DNA of 54,435 bases from positions 1 through 54,435 of the forward strand of contig NZ_LRQV01000034.1 in NCBI RefSeq assembly GCF_001567585.1, given 5' to 3'. Source of the DNA: Micromonospora rosaria (GTDB taxonomy: Bacteria > Actinomycetota > Actinomycetes > Mycobacteriales > Micromonosporaceae). The notes beneath the pieces were generated by a model. It was not told the origin of the DNA. It worked only from the letters and a program-made list of their open reading frames with translations, and did not search any database. The first letter of the stretch is position 1. Each line of letters begins with the position of its first letter. This document shows, in pieces, positions 36,060-44,475 of this stretch. Both the position numbers and the translations under genes were made by a program.

Positions 36060-36190
36060 CGTCGTCTCCCACTCTGCGGCGTCAAGCCGCCTCTGGTTCC
36101 ACGGTAGGAACGGGCCACCGCCGCGCCCTCGGCCGCAGGGTGGAGCCGTCACCCCGGTACCCGTAGGTGCTTACCCCGGCCGTGCCCCAC

Positions 36191-36292
36191 CGACTCCCGG
36201 CCGCACAGGGCCGGCTCTCGGCCGCGTCGCGCCGGCTCCCGTCCGCGTCGCGCCGGCTCCGGCCCGCACAGGCCGGCTCCCGGCCGTGCCGC
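36191..36292. repeat. Five imperfect 20-21 bp tandem repeats
   Basis: Units start at about 36191, 36211, 36232, 36253 and 36273 and follow the pattern CCGGCTCCCGGCCGCGTCGCG with variants. The block is intergenic, between the PspC gene and the ABC permease promoter, and has no good reading frame. TAGCCT at 36332-36337, a -10 candidate for the wall-polymer operon, follows 40 bp later. Confidence 0.8.
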
Positions 36293-36331
36293 ATCTCGGC
36301 GAAGCCCCGGCTCGGCCCCCGGGCCTGCTGC

Positions 36332-36337
36332 TAGCCT
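36332..36337 (+). promoter_or_regulatory. Candidate -10 box for the wall-polymer operon
   Basis: TAGCCT 27 nt before the GTG at 36364 (leader of about 20 nt carrying AGGAGG) is the best promoter match upstream of the four-gene operon. Confidence 0.35.
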
Positions 36338-36363
36338 GTGTCGCGGTCAACGAGGAGGCGACG

Positions 36364-37191
36364 GTGACGTCTGGCGTCGGGGCGTTGTGGTCGCACCGCA
36401 ACGCGCTGCGCATCCTGGTCAAGCGGGACCTCGCGGTGAAGTACCAGCAGTCCCTCCTCGGCTACTTCTGGTCGTTGATCGAGCCGCTCGGCATGGGCGC
36501 GATCTACTGGTTCGTCTTCGGCGTGCTCTACTCCCGCGACACCGGCCGGCACCTCGGCGAGGCGGCCGACTCGTACCCGTTGTTCCTGATCACCGGGATC
36601 TTCGCCTGGATGTGGACCAGTTCCGCGCTGAGCGAGGCGACCAACGCGCTGACCGGCCAGGCGCGGTTGATCACCACGATGAACGTGCCCCGGCAGGCGT
36701 TCCCGATCGGCCGGGTCACCGGCCGGTTCGCCGAGTACGCCGCCGGCCTGCCGATCCTGGCCGCGATCGCCGCCTTCTACGCTGCCCAGGGCACGATCGA
36801 CCCGGGCTGGTCGCTGTTCGCGCTCCCGCTGGCGGTGCTGGTCCAGGCCACCCTGCTGATCGGGCTGGCGCTGCTGCTCTCGGCGTTCAACGTGCTGATG
36901 CGCGACATCGAGCGGTTCATGCGGCTGGTGATCCGGGTGCTCTTCTACGCCACCCCGATCATCTACCCGCTGGCCCTGGTCCGCGACTCCGACCTGCCCG
37001 GCTGGCTCAAGACCGGCTACGAGCTGAACCCGCTGGTGGGGATCTTCCAGTTGCACCACGCGGTCTGGTACCCCGACGAGTTCCCCCCGGCCCGGCTGCT
37101 GGCGACCACGGTGGCGGTGAGCCTGCTGGTGCTTCTCGCCGGCTGGTGGGCGTTCCGCCGGCTCGAACCCGCGGTGCTCAAGGAACTGTGA
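36364..37191 (+). CDS. ABC-2 polysaccharide/teichoic-acid exporter permease (TagG/Wzm-like)
   Basis: A protein of 275 residues from GTG 36364 with AGGAGG 5 nt upstream. It has six helices in the ABC-2 pattern and family segments [73 protein letters not shown] and [17 protein letters not shown]. These permeases move lipid-linked glycopolymers across the membrane. Its TGA overlaps the ATG of the ATPase gene by one base. Confidence 0.93.
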   Translation: MTSGVGALWSHRNALRILVKRDLAVKYQQSLLGYFWSLIEPLGMGAIYWFVFGVLYSRDTGRHLGEAADSYPLFLITGIFAWMWTSSALSEATNALTGQARLITTMNVPRQAFPIGRVTGRFAEYAAGLPILAAIAAFYAAQGTIDPGWSLFALPLAVLVQATLLIGLALLLSAFNVLMRDIERFMRLVIRVLFYATPIIYPLALVRDSDLPGWLKTGYELNPLVGIFQLHHAVWYPDEFPPARLLATTVAVSLLVLLAGWWAFRRLEPAVLKEL

Positions 37192-37934
37192 TGACCGAGC
37201 CGATCATCGAGGCGGAGCACCTCGGCATCCAGTTCGTCCGCAACCGGCGCCGGCAACTGCGCCTGCGCGACCTGCTCATCCGCCGGAAAGCGGGCGCGGG
37301 AACCGGCCGGTTCTGGCCGCTGCGGGACGTGTCGTTCCAGGTCGCGCCCGGGGACACGGTTGGGGTGATCGGGCGCAACGGCACCGGCAAGAGCACCCTG
37401 CTGCGGCTGATCGCCGGGGTGCTGATCCCCGACGAGGGGCGGATCCGGGTCCGCGCGGACGTCGCCCCGCTGCTGGAACTCTCCGCCGGCTTCTCCAACG
37501 ACCTGACCGGCCGGGAGAACCTGTACCTGGTCGGCGGGCTGCACGGGCTCTCCACCGGCTACCTGCGGCGGCACTTCGACGAGATCGTGTCGTTCGCCGG
37601 TGAGCAGGTGGAACGGGCCATCGACACGGCGGTACGGCACTACTCGTCGGGGATGAAGGTCCGCCTCGGTTTCGCCATCATCTCCCACCTGCCGCATCCG
37701 ATCCTGTTGATGGACGAGGTGACGGCGGTCGGGGACGCGGAGTTCCGCCAGCGGTGCTATGCGACGATCGACCGACTTCTCGGGGAGGGACGCACACTGG
37801 TGCTGGTGTCACACAACGAAAAGGACCTGACCCGGTTCTGCCGTCGAGGGCTCTACCTCGACGGCGGCCGGCTGACCGTGGACGGCACGGTGGCCGAGGC
37901 GCTGGCCGCGTACCACGACGCGGTTCCCCGGTGA
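37191..37934 (+). CDS. ABC exporter ATPase (TagH/Wzt-like)
   Basis: A protein of 247 residues: Walker [10 protein letters not shown] (61-69), signature YSSGMKVRL (151-159), Walker B ILLMDE (171-176), switch His in LVSHNEKD. The YSSGM signature and the extra N-terminal segment ([16 protein letters not shown]) are typical of polysaccharide and teichoic-acid exporters. It lacks the C-terminal carbohydrate-binding domain of O-antigen Wzt, so it is TagH-like. It powers the permease encoded upstream. Its stop overlaps the next GTG. Confidence 0.94.
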   Translation: MTEPIIEAEHLGIQFVRNRRRQLRLRDLLIRRKAGAGTGRFWPLRDVSFQVAPGDTVGVIGRNGTGKSTLLRLIAGVLIPDEGRIRVRADVAPLLELSAGFSNDLTGRENLYLVGGLHGLSTGYLRRHFDEIVSFAGEQVERAIDTAVRHYSSGMKVRLGFAIISHLPHPILLMDEVTAVGDAEFRQRCYATIDRLLGEGRTLVLVSHNEKDLTRFCRRGLYLDGGRLTVDGTVAEALAAYHDAVPR

Positions 37935-39919
37935 CCCTCGCGATCGTGCTCGCCGCCGGTACGCCCGCGGCGGGCCTGCCCACGGACTCGGGTCAGCGGC
38001 TCGCCGACCGGCTGGCGACGCAGTGGCGTGCCGCCGGGGCGCGCGACGTGCGCTTCGCCGCCGACCTGGGGGAACTGGCCGCCCTGGTCGACGACGCGAC
38101 GGGGCCGGTGATCGTCAGCGGTGCCGACCTGGTCGCGCACACCGCCGTCCTGCGGCACCTGGCCACCAGTCCGGTCGGGCCGACCGTGGCGCTGGTCCTC
38201 ACCGACCCGCCCGGCTCCGGCCGGACGGCGGTGCGCGAGGAGCGCGGCCAGGTGGTGGACGCCGGGCCGCCGACGGAGCTCGACGGCGCGGCCACCGGGA
38301 TCTTCGGTGGCGCGGTCCGGGTGGGTGCCGGGGACCTGCCGACGCTGGCCGCCGCCGCCCGTGCCGCCGCGACCGGCGCGACCGGGCTCGCCGGGGGTGG
38401 CCCGGCGGCCGGGCCCGCCGTGGACCGGCTCTTCGCCGGCCTCACCGCGCTCGGCACCCTGACCTTCGCCCACCGGGTACGCCTGCTCGTCGCGCACCGG
38501 GTCGACGACGCCGCCGGGCTGGCCGCCGCCAGCGCCGCCGTGGCGGCGGTCGACGAGGACCGGGCCGAGCTGCGGCTGTCGGTGAAGGAGAAGGACGACT
38601 TCTTCACCACGTACTTCGTCAGCACCTGGTCGCCGTACGTGACGAAGGCGTGTGCCCGGCTCGGGCTCGGCCCGACCACGGTCACCATGATCTCGGTGGC
38701 CTTCGCGGTGGCTGCCGCGCTGCTCTTCGCCACCGGGGACCGCCCCGCGCTGGTCCTCGGCGGGCTGCTGCTCTACCTCGGGTTCGTGCTGGACTGCGTG
38801 GACGGGCAGGTGGCCCGCTACACCCGGCACTTCAGCGCCTGGGGCGGCTGGCTGGACACCATGGCCGACCGGGCCAAGGAGTACCTGGTCTACGCCGGGC
38901 TCGGGTACGGCGCCACGGCGGCCGGCGTCGAGTACGGCTGGGCGCTGGCCATCGCCGCGATGACCCTCCAGACCGTCCGGCACATGACCGACGCCTGGTA
39001 CGGGGTGCTGCACGACGAGGCGGCCCGCCGGCCCAAGACGGTCGGCGCCGGTGGGGGCGGGATCGGCGACAGGCTGAACGCCGCGTCGACCCGGGTGCAG
39101 GCGGACACCGGCTCGGTGTCGTACTGGTTGAAGCGGACGGTGGTCTTCCCGATCGGCGAGCGGTGGGCGTTGATCGCGCTCGCCACCGCGCTGTTCAGCC
39201 CCCGGGTGGCGCTGCTGGCGGTGCTGGTCTGGGGGACGCTGGCGTTCGCCTACACGGGCGCGCTGCGGACCCTGCGGGCCCGCTGGATGTGGGTGCCGGT
39301 GCTGGACACCGTCGACGCGACGCTGCACCGCGACGACGGTCCGCTGGCCGCCCGGCTGCCGGTGCTGCGCCCGGTGGGGCCGCTGACCCTGGCGGTGCTC
39401 GGGGCGCTCGGGTCGGCCGGGTTGCTGGTGGCCGCGCTGGTCACCGGGTCGGCCGGGCTGCGCTGGGCGGTGCCGGCCGTGCTGCTGGTGCTGCTGCTCG
39501 CCGGGCTGGGCGCGGGGGCGGCGCACAACGGTCCGCTGGACTGGCTGGTGCCGGCGGCGTTGCGGGCCGGGGAGTACCTGTTCGCGATCGCGGTCGGGGT
39601 GGTCGCCGGTGCGCCCGCCTGGCTGGTCTTCGGGTACGTCTTCGTGCTGACCCTGCACCACTACGACCTGGTCGCCCGGTTGGAGAAGCGGCAGGCCGCG
39701 CCCCCGCTGCACGGGGGGACGCTGGGCTGGGAGGGGCGCTCCGCGCTGCTGGCGGTGGCGACGATCGCCGGAATTGCCAGCATCGGCCTGTTTACACTCG
39801 GTGTGTACCTCTTGGTGGGCTTCTTCGCGAGTGTGGTCCTGGCCTGGGTGGTCCGGCCGGCCCACGCCACCCGGCCGGCGGCCGGTCCGCTGGCCGTGGG
39901 GAGCCGCCCGCCCGGCTGA
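37931..39919 (+). CDS. Nucleotidyltransferase-like / CDP-alcohol phosphotransferase fusion (DUF5941-type)
   Basis: A protein of 662 residues. Residues 1-200 resemble a sugar-/alditol-phosphate nucleotidyltransferase ([10 protein letters not shown] opening, [11 protein letters not shown]) but lack the usual G-x-G-x-R. Residues 230-420 hold a complete CDP-alcohol phosphatidyltransferase motif: Asp288, Asp291-Gly292, Ala295-Arg296, Gly305, Asp309, Asp313. The rest is a multi-helix membrane region that I associate with DUF5941. CDP-alcohol enzymes transfer a phospho-alcohol from CDP to an acceptor, so it may start or link the polymer. The GTG overlaps the upstream stop. Confidence 0.85.
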   Translation: MTLAIVLAAGTPAAGLPTDSGQRLADRLATQWRAAGARDVRFAADLGELAALVDDATGPVIVSGADLVAHTAVLRHLATSPVGPTVALVLTDPPGSGRTAVREERGQVVDAGPPTELDGAATGIFGGAVRVGAGDLPTLAAAARAAATGATGLAGGGPAAGPAVDRLFAGLTALGTLTFAHRVRLLVAHRVDDAAGLAAASAAVAAVDEDRAELRLSVKEKDDFFTTYFVSTWSPYVTKACARLGLGPTTVTMISVAFAVAAALLFATGDRPALVLGGLLLYLGFVLDCVDGQVARYTRHFSAWGGWLDTMADRAKEYLVYAGLGYGATAAGVEYGWALAIAAMTLQTVRHMTDAWYGVLHDEAARRPKTVGAGGGGIGDRLNAASTRVQADTGSVSYWLKRTVVFPIGERWALIALATALFSPRVALLAVLVWGTLAFAYTGALRTLRARWMWVPVLDTVDATLHRDDGPLAARLPVLRPVGPLTLAVLGALGSAGLLVAALVTGSAGLRWAVPAVLLVLLLAGLGAGAAHNGPLDWLVPAALRAGEYLFAIAVGVVAGAPAWLVFGYVFVLTLHHYDLVARLEKRQAAPPLHGGTLGWEGRSALLAVATIAGIASIGLFTLGVYLLVGFFASVVLAWVVRPAHATRPAAGPLAVGSRPPG

Positions 39920-39936
39920 CGTGAGGGGGCCGGCCG

Positions 39937-42144
39937 ATGACCCTGATCAGTTTCGTCGTGCCGGCCTACCGGGTGCAGGCGTACCTGCGCGAGTGCCTGG
40001 ACTCGATCCTCGACCAGCCCTTCACCGACCTTGAGGTGATCGGGGTCGACGACTGCTCGCCCGACGCCGGTGGGGAGATCCTCGCCGGGTACGCCGCCCG
40101 GGACCCCCGGGTCCGGGTGCTCCGGCTGCCCGAGAACGCCGGTCTCGGCCCGGCCCGCAACGCCGGGCTGGACCGGGCCGGCGGGGAGTACGTCTGGTTC
40201 CTCGACTCCGACGACTGGCTGGCCCCGGAGTGCCTGCCGGCGGTGGCCGCCCGACTGCGCGCCGGTACCCCGGACGTGCTGCTGGTCGACCACGTCCGGC
40301 GGCACTGGGACGACTCGGCCAGCCCCAGCGCGTGGGCCCGGGTGCTGCCCGACGGGGTGGGGACGGGCACCTTCGCCCTGCGGGACCGGCCGGAGGTGCT
40401 GCGGCTGCTGCACGTCGCCTGGAACCGGGTGCTGCGCCGGGACCTCCTGCTCGACCAGGGGCTGCGCTTCGCCCCCGGGTGGTACGAGGACGTGTCGTTC
40501 ACGTACCCGACCCTGCTGGCCGCCGGGCGGATCGGGGCGCTGGACCGAGTCTGCGTCAACTACCGGCAGCGGCGGGCCGGGGCGATCACCCGGACCCGCG
40601 ACGAGCGGCACGTCGAGGTCTTCGACCAGTGGGACCGGGTGTTCCGCTGGCTGGTCGCGCGGCGGCCCGCCCTCGACGACCTGTGGCCGGCGGTCTACGA
40701 GCGGATGGTCTGGCACTGCCTGACCGTGCTCGGCAACGGGGAGCGGATCGACCCGCACCTGCGGCCGGTCTTCTTCGCCCGGATCACCGCCGCGATGCGG
40801 CGCTGGCGGCCACCGGCCGGCTACCCGGTGCCGCCCGGGGTGCCGGGGCTCAAGCAGCGGCTGGTGGCCGGCGGGCACTGGCGGACCTTCACCGCGCTCC
40901 GGGTGGCCGGGCGGGTCCGGGACACCGCCGGCCGGGGTGTCCGCGCGGCGGGCCGGCGGGCCGTCCCGGTGGCCCGTACCGCCCGGGACGCCGCCGGGTA
41001 CGCCTACTACCGGGCCGAACTGCACCGGCCGCTCGACCCGGCGTTGGCGGTCTACGCCGCCTACTGGTACCGGGGGTACGCCTGCAACCCGGCGGCCGTG
41101 TACGAGGCGGCCCGCCGGCTCGCGCCACAGGTCCGGGGGGTGTGGATCGTCCGGCGGGACCGGGTGCACACCCTGCCCGCCGGGGTCGAGTACGTGGTGG
41201 CGGGCAGCCGCGCGTACCACCGGGTGCTGGCGCGGGCCCGCTGGCTGGTCAACAACGTCAACTTCCCCGACGCCGTGCGCAAGCGCCCCGGCTCGGTGCA
41301 CCTGCAGACCCACCACGGCACCCCGGTCAAGGTGATGGGGCTGGACCAGCAGCGGTACCCGCTCGGGGCGCTCGGGATGGACTTCGCCGCCCTGCTGCGC
41401 CGGGTGGACCGCTGGGACTACAGCGTCACCGCGAACAGCTTCTCTACCCAGCAGTGGGAGCGGGCGTACCCGGCCGGGTACACCACCCTGGAGTACGGGT
41501 ACCCGCGCAACGACCGGCTGGTCACCGCGACCGCCGAGGAGGTGCGTCGGATCCGGGCGCGGTTCGGGGTGGGCGGGGACGAGCCGGTGATGCTCTACGC
41601 CCCGACGCACCGGGAGCACCTGCCCGGGTACCGCCCGCCGTTCCGCCCGGCGGAGCTGCTCGACGTGCTCGGGCCCGGGGCCCGGGTGCTGCTGCGCAGC
41701 CACTACTTCCACGACCGGGAGCCGGCCGACCGGGCGTCGGAGGTGGAGGTGGGGTCCGGCCGGGTGCTCGACGTCACCGACCACGACCGGGTGGAGGAGC
41801 TGTACCTGGCCGCCGACGTGCTGGTCACCGACTACTCGTCGGCGATGTTCGACTACGCCGTGCTGGACCGCCCGATCGTGGTCTACGCGCCGGACTGGGC
41901 GGCGTACCGGCTGACCCGGGGGGTCTACGTCGACGTCACCGCCGAGCCGCCGGGGGCGGTGGCGACGGACTTCGCCGGGCTGCTCGACCTGTTCCGGTCG
42001 GGGGCGGTGCGGTCACCGGCGGCGGAGGCGGCGCGGCGCCGGTTCCGGGCCCGGTTCTGCGCCCTCGACGACGGGCACGCGGCCGAGCGGGTGGTGCGCC
42101 GGGTCTTCCTCGGCGAGCAGCCGCACGCTGGTACCGATCGGTAA
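39937..42144 (+). CDS. GT2 glycosyltransferase / CDP-glycerol glycerophosphotransferase fusion
   Basis: A protein of 735 residues. Residues 1-230 are a GT-A family 2 transferase (ISFVVPAYRVQAYLREC, NAGLGPARNAGLDRAGGEY, metal-binding DSDD at 90-93). Residues about 345-730 match TagB/TagF: THHGTPVKVMG (His459-His460-Gly), YGYPRNDRL, LYAPTHRE, and VTDYSSAMFDY (about 630-640). It would add a sugar and polymerise polyol-phosphate units, as in teichoic-acid synthesis. GAGGGGG precedes the ATG, 17 bp after the previous gene. No separate cytidylyltransferase gene is in the window. Confidence 0.93.
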   Translation: MTLISFVVPAYRVQAYLRECLDSILDQPFTDLEVIGVDDCSPDAGGEILAGYAARDPRVRVLRLPENAGLGPARNAGLDRAGGEYVWFLDSDDWLAPECLPAVAARLRAGTPDVLLVDHVRRHWDDSASPSAWARVLPDGVGTGTFALRDRPEVLRLLHVAWNRVLRRDLLLDQGLRFAPGWYEDVSFTYPTLLAAGRIGALDRVCVNYRQRRAGAITRTRDERHVEVFDQWDRVFRWLVARRPALDDLWPAVYERMVWHCLTVLGNGERIDPHLRPVFFARITAAMRRWRPPAGYPVPPGVPGLKQRLVAGGHWRTFTALRVAGRVRDTAGRGVRAAGRRAVPVARTARDAAGYAYYRAELHRPLDPALAVYAAYWYRGYACNPAAVYEAARRLAPQVRGVWIVRRDRVHTLPAGVEYVVAGSRAYHRVLARARWLVNNVNFPDAVRKRPGSVHLQTHHGTPVKVMGLDQQRYPLGALGMDFAALLRRVDRWDYSVTANSFSTQQWERAYPAGYTTLEYGYPRNDRLVTATAEEVRRIRARFGVGGDEPVMLYAPTHREHLPGYRPPFRPAELLDVLGPGARVLLRSHYFHDREPADRASEVEVGSGRVLDVTDHDRVEELYLAADVLVTDYSSAMFDYAVLDRPIVVYAPDWAAYRLTRGVYVDVTAEPPGAVATDFAGLLDLFRSGAVRSPAAEAARRRFRARFCALDDGHAAERVVRRVFLGEQPHAGTDR

Positions 42145-42255
42145 CAGGTAATAAAGCTGTCACGAGCCCAACATGGCACGTTTACCCGATGTGCGGATCG
42201 GATGATCCTGGTCACAGTCATTTCCGAATCGGGCGATCAGCTTTGGGAGGAGACG

Positions 42256-43560
42256 GTGACCACCGTCGCGCTGAAGGACGTCACCAAGGTGTTCCCGGGC
42301 GGAGCACGCGCGGTCGACAACGTCAACCTCGACGTGACCGACGGCGAGTTCATGGTGCTGCTCGGCCCGTCGGGGTGCGGGAAGTCCACCGTGCTCCGGA
42401 TGGTCGCCGGCCTGGAGGAGCCGACCTCGGGCGCGGTCCTGCTCGACGGGGAACTGGCCAACGACCTGCCGCCCGGTGAGCGGCGGGTCGCCATGGTCTT
42501 CCAGGACTTCGCGCTCTACCCGCACATGACCGTGGCGGAGAACATCGCCTTCCCGTTGCGGCTGGCCGGGATCGAGCCGAACCCGCGCGACGAGCGGGTC
42601 GCCGACGTGGCCAGCGCGCTGGGCATCGGTGACGTGCTGGGCCGCAGGCCGAGCCAGCTCTCCGGCGGCCAGCGGCAGCGGGTGGCGATGGGCCGGGCGA
42701 TCGTCCGCCGGCCCGGCCTGTTCCTGATGGACGAGCCGTTGTCCAACCTGGACAGTGGGCTCCGCGCCGAGCTGCGCGCCGAGATCTCCGCGCTCACCCG
42801 GCAGTTGGGCGTCACCACCATCTACGTCACGCACGACCAGGCCGAGGCGTTGACCATGGCCGACCGGGTGGCGATCATGCGGCGCGGCGTCCTCCAGGAC
42901 GTCGGCACCCCCACCCAGGTGTACGGCCGACCGGCCACCCTCTACGTCGCGGCCTTCCTCGGCAGCCCCCGGATGAACCTGCTGGAGGCCTCCGTCTACG
43001 TGCACCTGGACCGGTACGTCCAGCTCAAGCTCGGTGAGCAGTCGCTGTACCTGCCCTGGTCGGACATCCGCAGCCGGACCGTCGCGCACTACCACGGGGA
43101 GCGGATCGTGGTCGGGATGCGGGCCGAGGCGCTGACCCCGGTCGCGCCGGACGCCCCCGGCGAGGTGCTCCGGGGCCGCATCCGCTACCTGGAGCACCAC
43201 GGGCACGAGTCGCTGGCGTACCTCGACATCGGGGCCACCGCGATCGTGGTGGACGAGATGGCCGGTCCGGTCGCCACCGGCCTGCCCGGCGAGCGGGGAC
43301 TGCGCCGGTTCGGACAGGTCGTGCAGCGGCTCGCCGGCCGGTCGGTGGGTACGGCGACGGTCCCCACCGCCGGTGACGGGGGCCGGGGCAGCGTGCTCAG
43401 CGACCCCGGCCGGCACCACCGCCGCCCGGCGGAACTGGCCGTCCGGCTGGCCCCGTACCCGGCGGTGGCCGGCGGGCACCCGCTGGCCGTCTCGGTACGG
43501 ATGGACGCGGTGCACTTCTTCGACGAGCGCGGCGACCGGATCGACGTCGGCTGGCGGTGA
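42256..43560 (+). CDS. ABC sugar-import ATPase (MsiK/UgpC-like)
   Basis: A protein of 434 residues from GTG 42256 with GGGAGGAG 3-5 nt upstream. Walker A LGPSGCGKST, Q-loop FQDFALYP, signature LSGGQRQRVAMGRAIVRRP, Walker B FLMDEPLSNLD and switch H THDQAEA are intact. The C-terminal part (SPRMNLLEASVYV, IVVGMRAEALTPV) is the MalK-type regulatory domain, here lengthened by about 60 residues (GERGLRRFGQVVQRLAG onward) compared with the usual 360-380. Such ATPases are shared by several oligosaccharide importers. No permease genes are adjacent, as for MsiK. Confidence 0.9.
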   Translation: MTTVALKDVTKVFPGGARAVDNVNLDVTDGEFMVLLGPSGCGKSTVLRMVAGLEEPTSGAVLLDGELANDLPPGERRVAMVFQDFALYPHMTVAENIAFPLRLAGIEPNPRDERVADVASALGIGDVLGRRPSQLSGGQRQRVAMGRAIVRRPGLFLMDEPLSNLDSGLRAELRAEISALTRQLGVTTIYVTHDQAEALTMADRVAIMRRGVLQDVGTPTQVYGRPATLYVAAFLGSPRMNLLEASVYVHLDRYVQLKLGEQSLYLPWSDIRSRTVAHYHGERIVVGMRAEALTPVAPDAPGEVLRGRIRYLEHHGHESLAYLDIGATAIVVDEMAGPVATGLPGERGLRRFGQVVQRLAGRSVGTATVPTAGDGGRGSVLSDPGRHHRRPAELAVRLAPYPAVAGGHPLAVSVRMDAVHFFDERGDRIDVGWR

Positions 43561-43597
43561 CCACCCGCCGACCGCCCGGCAGGTCCTGCCGTGCGGG

Positions 43598-43654
43598 GTG
43601 TGAGAGGGGTGCCCTTCTCTACCGTAAGCGTTAACAAGGGGCCCTTCCTTACCC
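43598..43654 (-). repeat. 57-bp palindromic element, copy B
   Basis: On the plus strand it reads GTGTGAGAGGGGTGCCC ... GTTAACAAGGGGCCC ... ending TTACCC; 50 of 57 positions match copy A. It starts 37 bp after the ABC ATPase stop, in the orientation opposite to that of copies A, C and D relative to their upstream genes, and lies just before the promoter of the HAD-GH65 operon. Confidence 0.85.
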
Positions 43655-43665
43655 GCGATCGGCGT

Positions 43666-43692
43666 TTGGCGGGTGATCCGGATGGATAGTGT
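43666..43692 (+). promoter_or_regulatory. Candidate leaderless promoter of the HAD-GH65 operon
   Basis: TTGGCG (43666-43671) and TAGTGT (43687-43692), 15 bp apart, end 6 nt before the GTG at 43699. That geometry puts the transcript start at the start codon. It begins 12 bp after repeat copy B. Confidence 0.5.
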
Positions 43693-43698
43693 CGAGAG

Positions 43699-44475
43699 GT
43701 GCTGGGTCTACCCGCTCACGTGACCGCCTGTCTCTTCGATCTCGACGGTGTGCTGACGCAGACCGCCCGGGTGCACAACGCGGCCTGGAAGCAGACCTTC
43801 GACGGGGTGCTGCGCGCCCGCGCGGAGGCCACCGGCGAGCCGTTCCGGCCGTTCGACCCCGGTCCGGACTACCACCGGTACGTCGACGGCCGGCCGCGCG
43901 CCGACGGGGTGCGCGCCTTCCTCGCCTCCCGGGGGATCGTGCTGCCCGAGGGGGAGCCGGACGACCCGCCGGACGCGGCGACCGTGCACGGCGTCGGCAA
44001 CCAGAAGAACGTCGTGCTGCTCGACCGGCTGCGCAGCGACGGGGTCGACGTCTACCCGGGCTCGGTGACGTACCTGGAGCGGGTGGCCGCCGCCGGGCTG
44101 CGCCGGGCGGTCGTCTCGGCCAGCGCCAACTGCCGGGAGGTGGTCGCCGCCGCCGGCCTGGCGCCGCTGCTGGAGGTACGGGTGGACGGCCTCGTCGCGC
44201 GGGCCGAGGGGCTGCGCGGCAAGCCCCACCCGGACACCTTCCTGCGCGCCGCCGAACTGCTCGGGGTCGAGCCGGCCCACGCCGCCGTCTTCGAGGACGC
44301 GCAGGCCGGGGTCGCCGCCGGGCGGGCCGGCGGATTCGGGTACGTGATCGGGGTGGACCGGGCCGGCCAGGCCGACGAACTGCGGGCGCACGGCGCGGAC
44401 GTCGTCGTCGACGACCTCGCGGACCTGCTGGGCGGCGAGGTCGCGGCCCCGGTGGACGGGGGGACCAGCGCATGA
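43699..44475 (+). CDS. Beta-phosphoglucomutase-family HAD phosphatase/mutase
   Basis: A protein of 258 residues with HAD motifs [16 protein letters not shown] (Asp nucleophile and Asp+2), [31 protein letters not shown] and [20 protein letters not shown]. The position next to a GH65 phosphorylase indicates beta-phosphoglucomutase: it would turn beta-glucose-1-phosphate into glucose-6-phosphate. The larger cap ([20 protein letters not shown]) is that of the actinobacterial form. Its TGA overlaps the GH65 ATG in ATGA. Confidence 0.92.
   Translation: MLGLPAHVTACLFDLDGVLTQTARVHNAAWKQTFDGVLRARAEATGEPFRPFDPGPDYHRYVDGRPRADGVRAFLASRGIVLPEGEPDDPPDAATVHGVGNQKNVVLLDRLRSDGVDVYPGSVTYLERVAAAGLRRAVVSASANCREVVAAAGLAPLLEVRVDGLVARAEGLRGKPHPDTFLRAAELLGVEPAHAAVFEDAQAGVAAGRAGGFGYVIGVDRAGQADELRAHGADVVVDDLADLLGGEVAAPVDGGTSA

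Noticed and set aside
36191..36292. CRISPR array
   Set aside because: Units are 20-21 bp and directly adjacent, with no spacers and no cas genes.
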